Shown in pieces: positions 35,776-46,358 of a stretch of 64,000 nt of DNA (within the stretch, counting starts at the first letter, position 1; every line of letters begins with the position of its first letter). Source of the stretch: Amaurobius ferox (taxonomy: Eukaryota > Arthropoda > Arachnida > Araneae > Amaurobiidae). The stretch lies in assembly GCA_951213105.1 (NCBI GenBank), contig OX578136.1, positions 156,185,178 through 156,249,177 on the forward strand, in the 5' to 3' direction. Under the pieces are notes generated by a model, which ran no database searches, had not been told where the DNA came from, and worked only from the letters and a program-made list of their open reading frames with translations. The position numbers and the translations under genes were made by a program.

Positions 35776-36595
35776 TTCAAATAATTCGTGAATTCACGGG
35801 GAATCACTACACAATGCTTTAATTATAACAATAATCCAATTTTTAAAACGTCCCTTTCCAAAGGTCAATACACACAGTACCTATAATTTATCCCACAATA
35901 CACTAATCCCTCTTCCTTACTTCCCAGCTTAACAATTAAGACTCTCAGCTGAAGAAGGGGAGAATTCCTTTCAATTGAAACTGCCTGGGGCGTGTCTAGC
36001 ACGGCTTAACTATCCCCACAGCTCTAAGCCTCTAAGGATTATAACACACAATAACACATCTATCTCCTGACTAGCAATGGTTATACAATTTACATTAAAT
36101 AAAACTATTAGTTGCAATAACACTTTACAAGATTTTATCTTGGTCATTCAATTATAATTATTCGGATACTTATGCCACAATTTAGTTAAGTTTAAATGCA
36201 ACTTCCAACACTATACAATATGATTGTATGGCATTAATTTAAATTAACTTAATGTAGACATATATAATAACATTTTGCCAAAAAAAAAATAGTTTACTAA
36301 ACTGGAATATTTTAAAAATTTCCTAGACCTCAAACTTGCATACTGTTTGACAGTTACGCACATACAACAATTTAATTTGGTTCTTAATTAATTTAGTTAT
36401 TTTTCACAAATTACAAATTAATCTAATTCTACCAAAATTTTGCTTGCCTCCAAAAAAATGAGTCAGGCTTACCTTGTCTGAAGACCCTCGCTCTGCATCG
36501 ATGTCACTCAGCTCAACGATGATGCAGTCTCCTCTGACGTAATCTTTCACCACAGGATGACTCGCAACGGTTTCAGAAGGGATCTGGCACTCGCT

Positions 36596-36689
36596 CCTGG
36601 ACGGGATGTCCTCTTAAAGTCTTGGACGGGATGTCCTCTTAAAGTCTTGGACGGGATGTCCTCTTAAACTCTTGGACGGGATGTCCTCT
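36596..36689 (-). repeat. 25-bp tandem repeat in the retrotransposon leader
   Basis: Three full and one partial unit of CTTGGACGGGATGTCCTCTT plus AAAGT or AAACT (36596, 36621, 36646, 36671). Each unit contains the imperfect palindrome GGACGGGATGTCC. It lies about 100 bp from the primer-binding site, where packaging or dimerisation signals usually lie. That role is inference. Confidence 0.85.
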
Positions 36690-36788
36690 AGCTCCAGTCC
36701 GCAGTGGTCCGGTCTATTTACTTGCTTCAACTTCTTGATGAAGTGTGGGCCTGTCGTCTTTAATTTGACGATCGATTTATCCAACTCA

Positions 36789-36798
36789 GCTGCCACCA
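36789..36798 (-). promoter_or_regulatory. Candidate tRNA primer-binding site
   Basis: On the minus strand TGGTGGCAGC begins seven bases after the 5' LTR end. TGG is the complement of the tRNA CCA end, and the next seven bases complement the 3' acceptor strand expected for a tRNA-Leu ending GCTGCCA. Complementarity beyond ten bases is not evident. The primer assignment is tentative. Confidence 0.5.
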
Positions 36799-36805
36799 AA
36801 ATGGC

Positions 36806-37698
36806 TGTGGCGTAGTGGTAGCGTGGTTTTATAGTCACAGCCAAATAACTCTCGAGTGACTTCAATTCTTTATTTATTTACAGCTATTAGGTAATATACA
36901 AATTAGGTTACAAAGGTATCCAAATCTGATGTGAGGCGAATAGTCCGCTGAGGTCACTCTGACGTGTTCAAGAAAATGTCCACATCAATTTCCAGTGGAA
37001 AGTCTATGAGAGGTGATTCTCTAACCAGGATTCAAGATGAAACTGACGTAAGTCCACGATGCGGTGACGTCCTGTCACGACGATGCTAGACCCGCGTGGT
37101 CTGAATTTTAGACTAGCGGTAGTCTATCTGGATCGAGTCCTACTGGGCCCTCGATCTCTCTTCCGTTCCGTACTTAGGTCAGGAACTATCGCAGAAGGCT
37201 TCTGCTCAAAAACCAAATACAGGGCCTATGCCTGAGAAGCACTCTCTTTCCAAAAAGACGAGCTCTCTTGTCGAAGATCAGATCTTAACTCCTCTCTCAA
37301 ACTCTGCTCCGGTCGCCCTCAGAAAAAGAGCCACCAGGGGACAATTTACTCTCTATTTTTCTATTGGATCTTAATATCCGTGATGTCATTTTCCTTGAGT
37401 CTCATTTGTCCGGAGACTCGTGCCAGTAAGTCTAGGGGACACTCCCCTCACGTCTGGAGCTAACGTCCACGCGATCACTCAAGGCGGTTCCTGCCAGCTT
37501 AGCCTTTCTTCTCAACTGTCAATTTTCCAGACATGGTGGCGCGGGATTCGCGACGTCCATTGTCCTGGTGACCTCTGCTGTCTTTAACGTTCAAAGGGTC
37601 ACAGGTGTGCCCGGTCTGGAATTTCTAAGCCCCAATTCCAATTCGGGGGGGGAGATTTAATTACAGTTTCATTTGTTGAATTAATTTAATTCGGCACA
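36806..37698 (-). repeat. 5' LTR of the Gmr1-like element
   Basis: 893 bp, TG...CA bounded, the partner of 30267-31160. In element orientation it begins TGTGCCGAATTAAATTAATT and ends CCACTACGCCACA. Confidence 0.96.
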
Positions 37699-37724
37699 GT
37701 GTGTGTGTGTGTGTGTGTGTGAAA

Positions 37725-37756
<32 letters not shown>
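37699..37756. repeat. (GT)n microsatellite
   Basis: GT dinucleotide tract interrupted by GAAAGTAT. It is the insertion target of the retrotransposon and its short left remnant is at 30259-30266. Confidence 0.9.
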
Positions 37757-38545
37757 CAGTGAGTCTGTGGAGACGATAACTGATGAACGAATGGACCGAT
37801 TCGAACCAAATTTGGTTCAAAAATCACAATCCGTAAACACTGGAAGCCTAGTGTTTTCATACGTAATCGAATGGTCAGAACCCCCCTAAATTTACGAATA
37901 AAATTTTGAAAAAATCGTCAAAAAATCAAAACCACTAATAAAGTTACGCAAATAGACATTTCTTATGTAATTTTTCATTAGAAAACGATTGACATAAATT
38001 TTAGAACGCTAACATGAACCGCTCTTGAGATATTGCACATTTTTCAAAAAAATTATTAGAAAGTCATATAAAATGAAAAAAAAATATTTCCTATTGAGAA
38101 ACATGTTCACTTTTCATATGTAATACCATGCGATAAATTAGGTGATATCATTCTCGTGGATCTAACTCGTTCCATTCATGAGAAAAAGATACTTTGAGTA
38201 ATAATTTTGTATTTGAACGCCAATAGTCATTTATCTGCTGTAAGAACAACTTATTTCTTCGTCCATAACGCTTGGCGAGATTTTGGCGACGAATTTGGCG
38301 GAATGTCGCCAACTTGGCGACTTTTTAAAATGTTGCCAAATTAACGAAAATCTCGCCAAATGGATAAAAATGACGCTAAATTAATGAAAATGACGACTAA
38401 TTGTCGAAAATTCAATATTTTGGAAAGAATATTAATATCTACTATAAGAAAAACCTATGTTTTTACTGTAAAAGTAGTAAATTCATTACATTATATAAGG
38501 AAAGTCATGTGTTGCCCACATCAGATTTTTATAAGTGTAATTGGT

Positions 38546-39967
38546 TATATTGTTCAACATTGAATGTATAATTATTAAATACAAAATAAAAATTAATAAA
38601 ATATTGGTAATTAAATTTTGCTGATTTTTTTCATATTTTATTACATACTACATAAAGAAAATTCAGTAATTTATTTATTTATTTTTTTAATATTAATCTC
38701 AATTGGATAAATATAGCATTTACTAATTGTTTAATGTTTAATTGTCTTCTTTGTTATGGATACTGTAACATCTGTGCCACACAGAGAAATGCCATTATAA
38801 CCCATGCACGAAACATAAAGTCCATTTTCAAAAATGCATTTAAAGCACCATTTCATTTTTAAATTCGCATTTACGTGTTTATAAAAATATAACATACTAA
38901 AACTTAATCGCAAATACAATTAAGAAGAAAGAGTTTAATGTGTTTTACAGTTCTTACCGCAAATTACCCATTTGAGACATGATGTCCTATGTCTCCGAGG
39001 TACAGAAATTTAAAACACGAAATTCAAAATGACGCTTCTATGCAAATTATTTCCGAAACTACGAGATCCATTTAGGTAACACTTTTCTGTTAATGTCCCC
39101 GCCGATCTACTTTTAATTCCCTCTACCTACAGAATAACAGGGATTAAAATCAATGTTTATCAGTGTCTGCAATGAGTTCTTATAGCCAGTGGTATACATG
39201 GAGCAGACATTTGATAGGTGAAAAATCATATATTTGAAAAATTATACTCTGTTTTCACAGTTGCATTTTACAATACTTTAAAAAACTATAGTTTTTTCTT
39301 TGATTCATTATTTTATGCATCACTGTTCCTTTTACTACTTTATCTGCTACCAATTCCGTTTCATCCTGATTGAAGTTATAATTAATGTGTTAACATTTTC
39401 TAGTTTGTTTTTAGCGTTATTGCTCTGATTCTTTTAACTTACGAATACTTTTATGACTTCTAAATTAGCCGATATCTTTATTTATTTATTTTATGCAGTT
39501 ATATCAACGAACTGTTTTATTTGCATATAACTTTTTAATCAGGACGATTTCTTTTAATGCATTACCCTTAAGAAGCTTTTAGAGAGTTTTTAGGCATAGA
39601 TTATTATAATGCTTGAATCGTTGCAAAAATTCTGCTTCCTTTGATGAGCTTTAATCAAAAATAGTTTCTGTGTAATTTAAAGAATTTCTTTATGCGATCA
39701 CTGGCTGGTATTCTTGTCAAGAATTCGCACGTGCCCTGTTTCTCTGAGAAGTGCGACCTTGATGTTTGTTTCTTTAATTTACACATCCGTGAATTGAAAA
39801 TAGAAATCAAGAGAAAAGGATCGGTTTGATAATCCCCATTCTCTAAGTCTAGCGTATTATTTAGTTCTCTTGGGTATTAATATGTTTCAAAGGTCAGTTA
39901 AAATGAGATAGAAATGCTTATATATTTAAGTAACCAGTTTTTCTATAGATACTGTGGTTTCTTTCAG
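38546..39967. other. Receptor intron, right part
   Basis: AT-rich sequence ending in the acceptor GTGGTTTCTTTCAG at 39954-39967. No other exon or element recognised. Confidence 0.5.
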
Positions 39968-40305
39968 GACGTCTGAAGTGGATCTCTCGAACTACGTGCC
40001 TAACGGCGAGTGGGAACTGCTGGACGCTCAGTTGATCCGGAACGTGGTTTTCTACTCGTGTTGCTCCGAGCCTTTTCCGGACGTGACGGTGACCCTGGTT
40101 ATTCGACGGAAAACCCTGTACTACATGTACAACGTGGTGATGCCATGCATGATGATGTCCGTGCTAACGTTGCTTGTCTTCTGCCTTCCTCCGGACTCTG
40201 GGGAGAAGATAGCTCTGGGCGTAACGGTTCTACTCGCTTTTTCTGTCTTCATGCTGGCCATCGCCGAGAAGATGCCCGAGACATCAGAGTCCATTCCGTT
40301 GCTTG
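39968..40305 (+). CDS. Nicotinic acetylcholine receptor alpha-type subunit, exon with loop C, TM1 and TM2
   Basis: A 338-bp internal exon between TTTCTTTCAG and GTAAGT. It starts with the third base of the Arg codon left open by 26526 and ends one base into a Gly codon. It encodes VDLSNYVPNGEWELLDA, the vicinal cysteines in FYSCCSEPFPD (hallmark of alpha subunits), TM1 (LYYMYNVVMPCMMMSVLTLL), the linker LPPDSGEK and pore-lining TM2 (IALGVTVLLAFSVFMLAIAE), then MPETSESIPLL. GEK before TM2 fits a cation-selective pore. The tyrosine usually found four residues after the second vicinal cysteine is Phe here, and TM2 position 2' is Ala. Closest in layout to alpha7-like and alpha9/10-like subunits. 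Confidence 0.96.
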
Positions 40306-40534
40306 GTAAGTCTGCAAAGTTTCCCTTAATTATAGCTGTAAAGAACATTGTGGCTCCAACTGGGAATCGGGTCATGGATCTTTATATCAGCCGAAGCTCG
40401 ACAAGTGAGCTACAGGGACAGAATTGGAAGATATTATTATCGTCAAAGTGATATCTGCATAGTTTTAAACTCTAATTCAACTCCCGAAACTACTGGTTAG
40501 AACATAAATTCTCAAGTAGAGTGCCTCTTACAAG
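40306..40534. other. Start of the next receptor intron
   Basis: Begins GTAAGT. Codons read through for 48 residues past the donor, but this is intronic by homology. Exons for TM3 and TM4 were not found to the right. Confidence 0.6.
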
Positions 40535-41113
40535 CATAGGCGTCGCCACGGGGGGGTGCTAGTGGTGCTTCGGCACCCCCATTACAAATTGCACAAACAC
40601 ACCTTTTTAATGCCCCTTATTCCAACAACGTTCAGCCTCTCTCTCCCTTTCGCCCCTCCCCTCTCTCTCTTTATGTCTTTCTGTCTTTTAGGTCTTATTG
40701 ATTTATTTATTTTTTTACGGATTTATAAATCTGAAATCAGATATATTTAGGGTTTCTTGCTAGACCCAATTCCAAATGACTGCACATGCGCAAGACTACA
40801 TATATCGTGAACTCTCGCCTATCACGGAAGAATACAGAGGTGGTTAGTGTCGTATCGAGTTTAGCAGAATATTGTTAATATTCCATCAGCGTTTGTGCTT
40901 CCGTGTTCATAGCTTTCAAATTTCTGTATATTTAGTACTTTTTACAAATTAAGACCTTGACTATGCAAAAATCGATGGAAAAAATAGAATGAATTAAAGT
41001 TCCATAAGTAAACTGTCTGTTATTTTAGACTATACATGCTTCGCATGAGAACCCCCAATTATGAGCCCCCAATGCATAGCACCCCAAATTGTGAAAGCCT
41101 GGCGCCACCTATG
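40535..41113. mobile_element. Possible hAT-like non-autonomous element
   Basis: The left end CATAGGCGTCGCCACGGGGG and the complement of the right end, CATAGGTGGCGCCAGGCTTT, form imperfect terminal inverted repeats of about 14 bp, followed by C/G-rich tracts (GGTGCTTCGGCACCCCC on the left, ACCCCC/GCCCCC blocks on the right). The layout resembles hAT ends. The 8-bp flanks agree poorly, so the boundaries are uncertain. Confidence 0.45.
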
Positions 41114-41118
41114 TTTAC

Positions 41119-42147
41119 TGTGGTGCACAAACGAAAATACACTTTATGTTGGCTTTTAGACTTATTAAATTATTCATAATTAACGTGGTCGTTGATCGTA
41201 ATTCGTGGAAACACTTGCGTTGTGCCGCTAATAAAACCCATCATATTATCTTTAGTGCGAATCCTGGAATAAAATATTTATTAACCTAAAACTACTCATA
41301 ATTAACTCACCACTTTAAAATACATTATTTATTAAGAACATTCAATTCGTTACTAAATTATTTACAACATTAATTAACACTTATTAAGGAGGAGATTGGA
41401 CATGTAAGACCAAGTAAGTTAAAATTGCCTACCGAAATGACCTTCTATAATATTTGATTTGCAAATACCTTCAAGTCTGCCTTTGGACATTGCCACACAG
41501 CCTATTGACGGCATTGAGACACAACCTATTAACGGCGTTGACACACAGTCTACTGACGGCATTGACACATAGCCTTTTGACGGCATTGACACATAGCCTA
41601 TTGACGGCATTGACACACAGCCTTATGACGGCACACGAAATGACTGTCGTCTGATTTGTATCTCTCTGAATCTGGTACTCATCTCATCTGTCGTTGAAGT
41701 GTTTGTTACTCTTTCATCTCTCGTTGAAGTGTTTGTCTCAGGACATTTCATTGAAGTCTACTCATCCATCTCTTGTGGTAGTATCTTTCTCTGGACATTT
41801 CGTTGAACTCTATATGGAATCTGACGTTCAAGTGTGTGTGCAATCTGCCGTTGAAGTTATATGGAATCTCTAGAACCTTTACGTTACCGCCACTTTTTGT
41901 CTGAGGTCTAATACGCCTCTTTGGCTACCATTGATTAACCTCAGTGACACGTGACCAGAAAACTTCTATATTGGTTATTATTTTTAACCAATCTCGTGGC
42001 TTCACTTTAGCCTCCTCTTTATGGCCTATTGACCTATAGGGTCAGGGCCGCTGTAAAACTGACGTCATTCAGACTGATGCCATTGTCTGACATTACGGAC
42101 ATCATAAATAATGAAATAATATTGTATCCGTTAAATCTGGTCTCACA
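41119..42147. repeat. Solo-LTR-like sequence, copy 1
   Basis: Bounded by TGTGGTGCACAAACG and TCTGGTCTCACA. It is similar in length and in several blocks to 43828-44875: TTGTGCCGCTA then TAAAACCC; TCCTGGAATAAAATATTTATT; ACCTTCAATCTG/ACCTTCAAGTCTG; and the end GGTCTCACA. It contains a 24-bp minisatellite. No internal region or second LTR adjoins, so a solo LTR is likely. A target duplication (TTTAC/CGTAC) is only partial. Confidence 0.5.
41490..41635. repeat. 24-bp minisatellite
   Basis: Six units of ACACAGCCTATTGACGGCATTGAC with point differences. Both strands are open through it because the period is a multiple of three. These frames are artefacts. Confidence 0.9.
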
Positions 42148-43362
42148 CGTACAAACTAAATATACGGAATGTCAATTTTGACTCAAATGTCACAATCAAT
42201 GATGCTCCAGAAAGTTTAGTTCTATCAAAATTTTAATCAGATTAAAAAAAAAATAATCACGCATAAAATGCACCAAATAACCATGGATTGTTCTGAGATA
42301 TTAGAATTTCTTTCAGCCCAAAATATAATGAGAAAAGTATGTATTCCTAGCATTATTAAATCACTTAAAGTTGGACATCAAATTTTTTTATCACAAATTG
42401 ATTAGCGCTAATTCTTAGAGACGAGATATTATACTTTTTGTTTTCCCTATATATAAATTTTCTGATGAGGGCAGCACATAACTTTTCCCACATAACGAAA
42501 TAGTTTTATTTGTTTCACAACAAAATAATGGTATACAAGATGTTTTTGACGTTGAATTAACATCACGCAAATTGAAATTAGGAGCTTTGGCCAACTTATT
42601 AGTCCAAACAGAAAGGCTTATCCATACTCACGTGTATTCCTCATCAAAATGTAGTTGATATTTAATTAATATCCCATGAAATAAATGATTATGTGCGAAT
42701 TCTTGTGCGTTAAAGTCTTAAACTATTATAAAAAAGATCTCCTCTCGTGAATGGAACGAACTAGATCCATGAAAGGGAGATTTGTTGCACAATAATACAT
42801 ATGGGAAGTGAATATATTTTTTGATTTTGTGTAACTTTTTGATGCAATTATTTCTAAAACTTGTAGTACATCGAGAACGGATGATGCTTTAAAATATGTG
42901 TTATTCGTTTTGTAATGAAAAAATGCGCATGGAATTATAATCTATTTTACAGTATTAAAGGTTCTGATTTCTTATGTTTTTTTCAAAGTTTCATTCGAAA
43001 ATCGTGCAATATTTCGATAACGGATCATGATGGCATTCGAAGCTTGATGGCATCAGTTTTCTAATAAAAAATGTTTATTTAATTATCATTGAAAATCAAG
43101 AGAATTTAATGATTTGTCAGAAATCCATATAAGAATGGGGGAGGGGGTCATTTGAACATTCGATTGCATTTCAAGTCAATTGGACTCTAGTGATATTGTA
43201 ATAATCGTGCGAAATTATTTTTGAAACACTTCATGCATTTGTAAAATATTGCATTCACAGGTTTACGGATACACACTATTATGCACACACTATTTCACGC
43301 GTGCACACATACTAATACACACACACAAGTACACACACTAATACGCACACACTCTTACGCAC

Positions 43363-43744
43363 GGGCCAACGGCCGTACCGTGCTGAAAACACCGGTTCTC
43401 GTTATATCACCGAAGTGAAGCAGCATCGGGCGCGGTTAGTACTTGGTGGGTGACCACCTCGGAACGCCGCGTGCTGTTGGCAATCTCGGGTGCTGTATCC
43501 CCGTGGTTTGCGCGCTAGATTTGCACGCTGCCACAAATGCCGCCGTGTTCATGCGGAGTACGATCACGTTAAACATGTGGGTCCGTAAGTCCTTCCGAGA
43601 GGTTGGTGGTAGGGGAAGGAGGGTACGGTCCCTGTGGATGCCACCCCCACTGGGTTCCGGTCTAAATTGGGTGGCACTTCCCGGCCGTCCATACAGTTAC
43701 CTTACACCTTTCTGGTAGGTCGGACGGTCTGGGTCTCAACAACA
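43363..43744 (+). mobile_element. 5S rRNA-derived SINE, copy 2
   Basis: The same structure as 19978-20361: a 5S head from GCCAACGGCCGTACCGTGCT to CGTGCTGTTGGC, an unrelated body with TTAAACATGTGGGTCCGTAA and GGTTCCGGTCTAAATTGGGT, and an (AAC)n tail. It is flanked by the perfect 14-bp duplication ACACTCTTACGCAC (43349-43362 and 43745-43758). The two copies differ by roughly one in ten to fifteen bases by eye, so they inserted independently some time ago. Confidence 0.94.
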
Positions 43745-43827
43745 ACACTCTTACGCACACACTAATACACACACACAAACATACATGCAATATCCTACAG
43801 ACACTAACATACACGCACACTTACATG

Positions 43828-44875
43828 TGTGGCAACTGATTTGAAAAATAACTTAAAGTTTAACTTTTAATTTTAAATTCATTAAAGAATTATTATTTAT
43901 TTTATTAAATTCATTAATTTGACATGGCCGTTATTCTCATATAGTGGAATTAATATTTAAATCGTACATTACTATGTTGTGCCGCTATATAAACCCTCCA
44001 ATTATTTTTACCTTTCGCGTGAGTCCTGAAAAGAATATTTATTAATTATTAAAAGATTAGACAAATTTAAACTTAACAATAACATTTATTAAAGACACAA
44101 AATACCTATTCAATTCCAATGCATTAACTACTTTTCCTATTATTTATTTATTAAGATAGAATGTGAGAGCAGAGCATGTGAGACCCTGAACCATATACCT
44201 AACATATTTATTAACCTGCGGATGATTGATAAACACATACCTTCAATCTGGGCCTTGTTAGCAGCACTTGGTCAATCTCGTCTGTAGTTACACGCATCAA
44301 CTGAAAGTGCAATGCCCACTCGTAACTTCATTGAATACTGCTAACTCAAACACTCCACTTATTTCATGCTATTAGGCGGTTCTATCCTCAAGTCATCATA
44401 ACGTATATGCACCAGTCAACTCTGAACAACTGTTCACCAGCATCTTTCTTAAGTCATTTTAGTATTTCGCATTTTTAAGTCACAAAGTCATGATTGTCTT
44501 ATTTCCGGTCTGCTCTTGTCTCCTAAGTCAAAATCTAACTGTCTTCTCCGATGTCTGATCTCGTTCTTTGGTCACAAGCTGTGGTTTCCTCTGTGGTGGT
44601 GGTGTGTGTGTGGGGGGGGGGGGGGTAACTCCGCCTTTACTTCTTTTTGGCGCTTATTGGTTACCCCTTACCCAATTGCACCATTGCACATTTAGTACGG
44701 CCCAGCTCAGCCCCTGTGGTATGGCACCCCAAATTTATGGTCTTCTGACCTTTAGGTTCAAGTCCTAATAAACCTTGGTGCCAGCCAGACTGCACGCTTT
44801 GTTTGCCGTTCTGGCCACCATAAATACTTACATAAAAGTGTCTCATCAAATGTGAGAACACTTTGTGGTCTCACA
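43828..44875. repeat. Solo-LTR-like sequence, copy 2
   Basis: Bounded by TGTGGCAACTGA and TGTGGTCTCACA, with ACATG before and ATATG after (four of five bases equal), as expected for a 5-bp target duplication. It interrupts an R2 copy, which independently supports an insertion. It is related to 41119-42147. A TGGTGGTGTGTGTG-G-run lies at 44597-44627. Confidence 0.6.
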
Positions 44876-45075
44876 ATATGCATACACACATCACCTACAA
44901 ATATAACCCCAAGACACAGACATCCCCTCAAAAACATGTGATTTGTGTTCAGAATAGCTTGAAGCGTATTCTGTCGGTATAATCGTGAATTCGAATTTTC
45001 GACCCCGCCGCAATGCTTTTCATACACTCGTTAAAAGTAAAATTGGAACTCCATGAAGGAATAAAAGTAGTCATA

Positions 45076-46358
45076 TGCAAATCACAGTACCGGCAGCAGA
45101 GAGAGTCATATGCAGATGATTAAGTTTTCGTACGTATCGGGTCATGTGACACCCAGTTTAGGATAATAAAGACCAGCAGACGACTTGTCCCGTAAATGCT
45201 ATCAGCGACGATTTGCAGGGGCCCAGTTTTCGAAAAAGGGAAGAAGAGATGTCTGGAAGACGTCAGCGAGCTGAATACCAGCAGTTAACGGCTGAGAAAT
45301 ATGGCCGTATCCTGGAGCTGTGTACGTGGGTTTGTCAATAAGTACAATTGCCACGCGTGTTGGGCGCGAGAGTACCAGACAGCGATGTGTGACATGATGT
45401 ACGCAAGAACATCAGAGAACATGCCACAGAGGGAGTGGATTGAACAGGCGCACTACAGAGCACACAAATCCGCATATTCGCTGAACGGCTTATCGAGACC
45501 CGTTCGCAACGGCAAATGACATCCGAAACAACCTGCCACCCTCAACGATTGCACCTTTGTGAACCCAAACCATTCGTAACAGGTTGCATGAAGCGCTTAT
45601 TGGCACCCTAATGGCTGCGCGCTCTGCGGCCTGCCATTAGGGTGCCATTAAGCGCTGGACACAGGGATGCACGTGTGTCGTGGTGTCGTCGCCGTCGCAA
45701 CTGGACCAATGAAGGGCATCGGGTATGGTTTAGGGATGAATCTCGCTTCTGTCTGTGAAGGAATAACATCCGTGGGCAGTTTCCCGCGGAACGCCACTTT
45801 CCAGTTCATATCACCGGGCGCCACATCAGCCCCACACCGGGCATCATGCTGTAGGACGGTATCATGTTCGATCAGCGGACAGCTCTGATGCATATTGTAT
45901 GTAATCTGACCGCTGACCTGTACGTCACAAAAGTGTTGATGCCTGTGGGGTGGCTACTGGTGCAGGCCATCGTCGATACGCTGTTCCATGCCACACCGCA
46001 CGGCGAACTCTCAACATCCTGAACGGAGTTCACATCCTTTCCTGGCCGGCAGCCTCGCCGGATCTCTCTGCAATGGAACACGTGTGGGCCCTTATCGAAC
46101 CCTCGTCATGTGCAAAGGTACCACCAGTACATACCGTAGACGAACTGAGAGTCGCAGTGGGCGCTGCTTGGCCAGAATTACCTCAGGCAACCATTAATAG
46201 CCTCATCGAAAGTATACCTTGTCGTTTAGCGACCTGTATAAAAGTACGGCCTGTGAGGCCGTACTCTTTATTAAATAATTAGGTTAATTTAGCTATCTTT
46301 GTTTATTCTTTTAACCATTTGAATATGACTCTCTCTTCTTCCGGCACTGTGATTTGCA
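45076..46358 (+). mobile_element. Tc1-like transposon 1, degenerate
   Basis: Terminal inverted repeats of about 40 bp (TGCAAATCACAGTACCGGCA on the left, complement TGCAAATCACAGTGCCGGAA on the right, then GAGAGAGTCATAT in both) are flanked by TA. The element is 1283 bp, typical for a single-gene Tc1 element. Its transposase is a pseudogene. Confidence 0.92.
45251..46260 (+). pseudogene. Tc1-like transposase pseudogene
   Basis: Starts at an ATG in MSGRRQRAEYQQLTAEKYGR and soon reaches a stop. Later fragments in different frames show the catalytic core: NWTNEGHRVWFRDESRF (first Asp, about 45700-45755) and HTARRTLNILNGVHILSWPA followed by ASPDLSAMEHVWALI (Glu of the third site, about 46045-46100). 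Several frameshifts and stops, plus a local inverted duplication at 45592-45656, make it non-functional. Confidence 0.88.

Larger units (their letters stand above)
35776..36805 (-). other. Leader (5' untranslated) region of the retrotransposon
   Basis: About 1.03 kb between the 5' LTR and the gag start. It is AT-rich near gag and holds a GC-richer segment with a 25-bp tandem repeat next to the primer-binding site. An 83-codon frame across 36614-36865 runs into the LTR and over the primer-binding site. I do not regard it as a gene. Confidence 0.7.
30267..37698 (-). mobile_element. Complete Ty3/gypsy-class LTR retrotransposon, Gmr1-like domain order
   Basis: A 7432-bp element in antisense orientation to the receptor gene. 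In element order: 5' LTR 37698-36806, candidate primer-binding site 36798-36789, leader with a 25-bp tandem repeat, one gag-pol frame 35775-31387, polypurine tract 31174-31162, 3' LTR 31160-30267. LTRs begin and end TG...CA. The flanks are GTGT on both sides within a GT tract, consistent with a short target duplication. Integrase precedes reverse transcriptase. Integrity of the frame and LTRs suggests a recently inserted, possibly autonomous element. Confidence 0.95.
30146..38545 (-). repeat. Dispersed repeat family R2, copy split by the LTR retrotransposon
   Basis: Two flanks, 30146-30266 and 37699-38545, are the two halves of an R2 copy in reverse orientation. The left has ATTGTGACGGGGTCGAAAAT (the inverted right-end motif). 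The right has CTCGTTCCATTCATGAGAAA and ends in GCCCACATCAGATTTTT (the inverted left-end motif). The break lies in a GT-rich tract that corresponds to the CA-rich tract of other copies. The 7.4-kb retrotransposon fills the gap. Confidence 0.7.
42462..45030 (+). repeat. Dispersed repeat family R2, copy with two nested insertions
   Basis: The left signature TCTGATGAGGGCAGCACATA is at 42462 and the right-end motif TCGACCCCGCCGCAATGCTT is at about 44999. Body blocks match 13560-14480. The CA-rich centre (about 43260-43360 and 43745-43827) is interrupted by the 5S SINE. A second insertion, the solo-LTR-like sequence, lies at 43828-44875. Confidence 0.7.

Noticed and set aside
36614..36865. Extra small gene in the retrotransposon leader
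   Set aside because: It begins inside the LTR and crosses the primer-binding site and tandem repeat. A coding role is implausible.
41490..41635. CRISPR-like array
   Set aside because: The 24-bp units are directly adjacent with no unique spacers. This is a eukaryotic minisatellite. The same applies to 7377-7500 and 36596-36689.
45667..46282. Separate small genes on both strands in the Tc1-like element
   Set aside because: They are pieces of one frame-broken transposase pseudogene or shadows of it.
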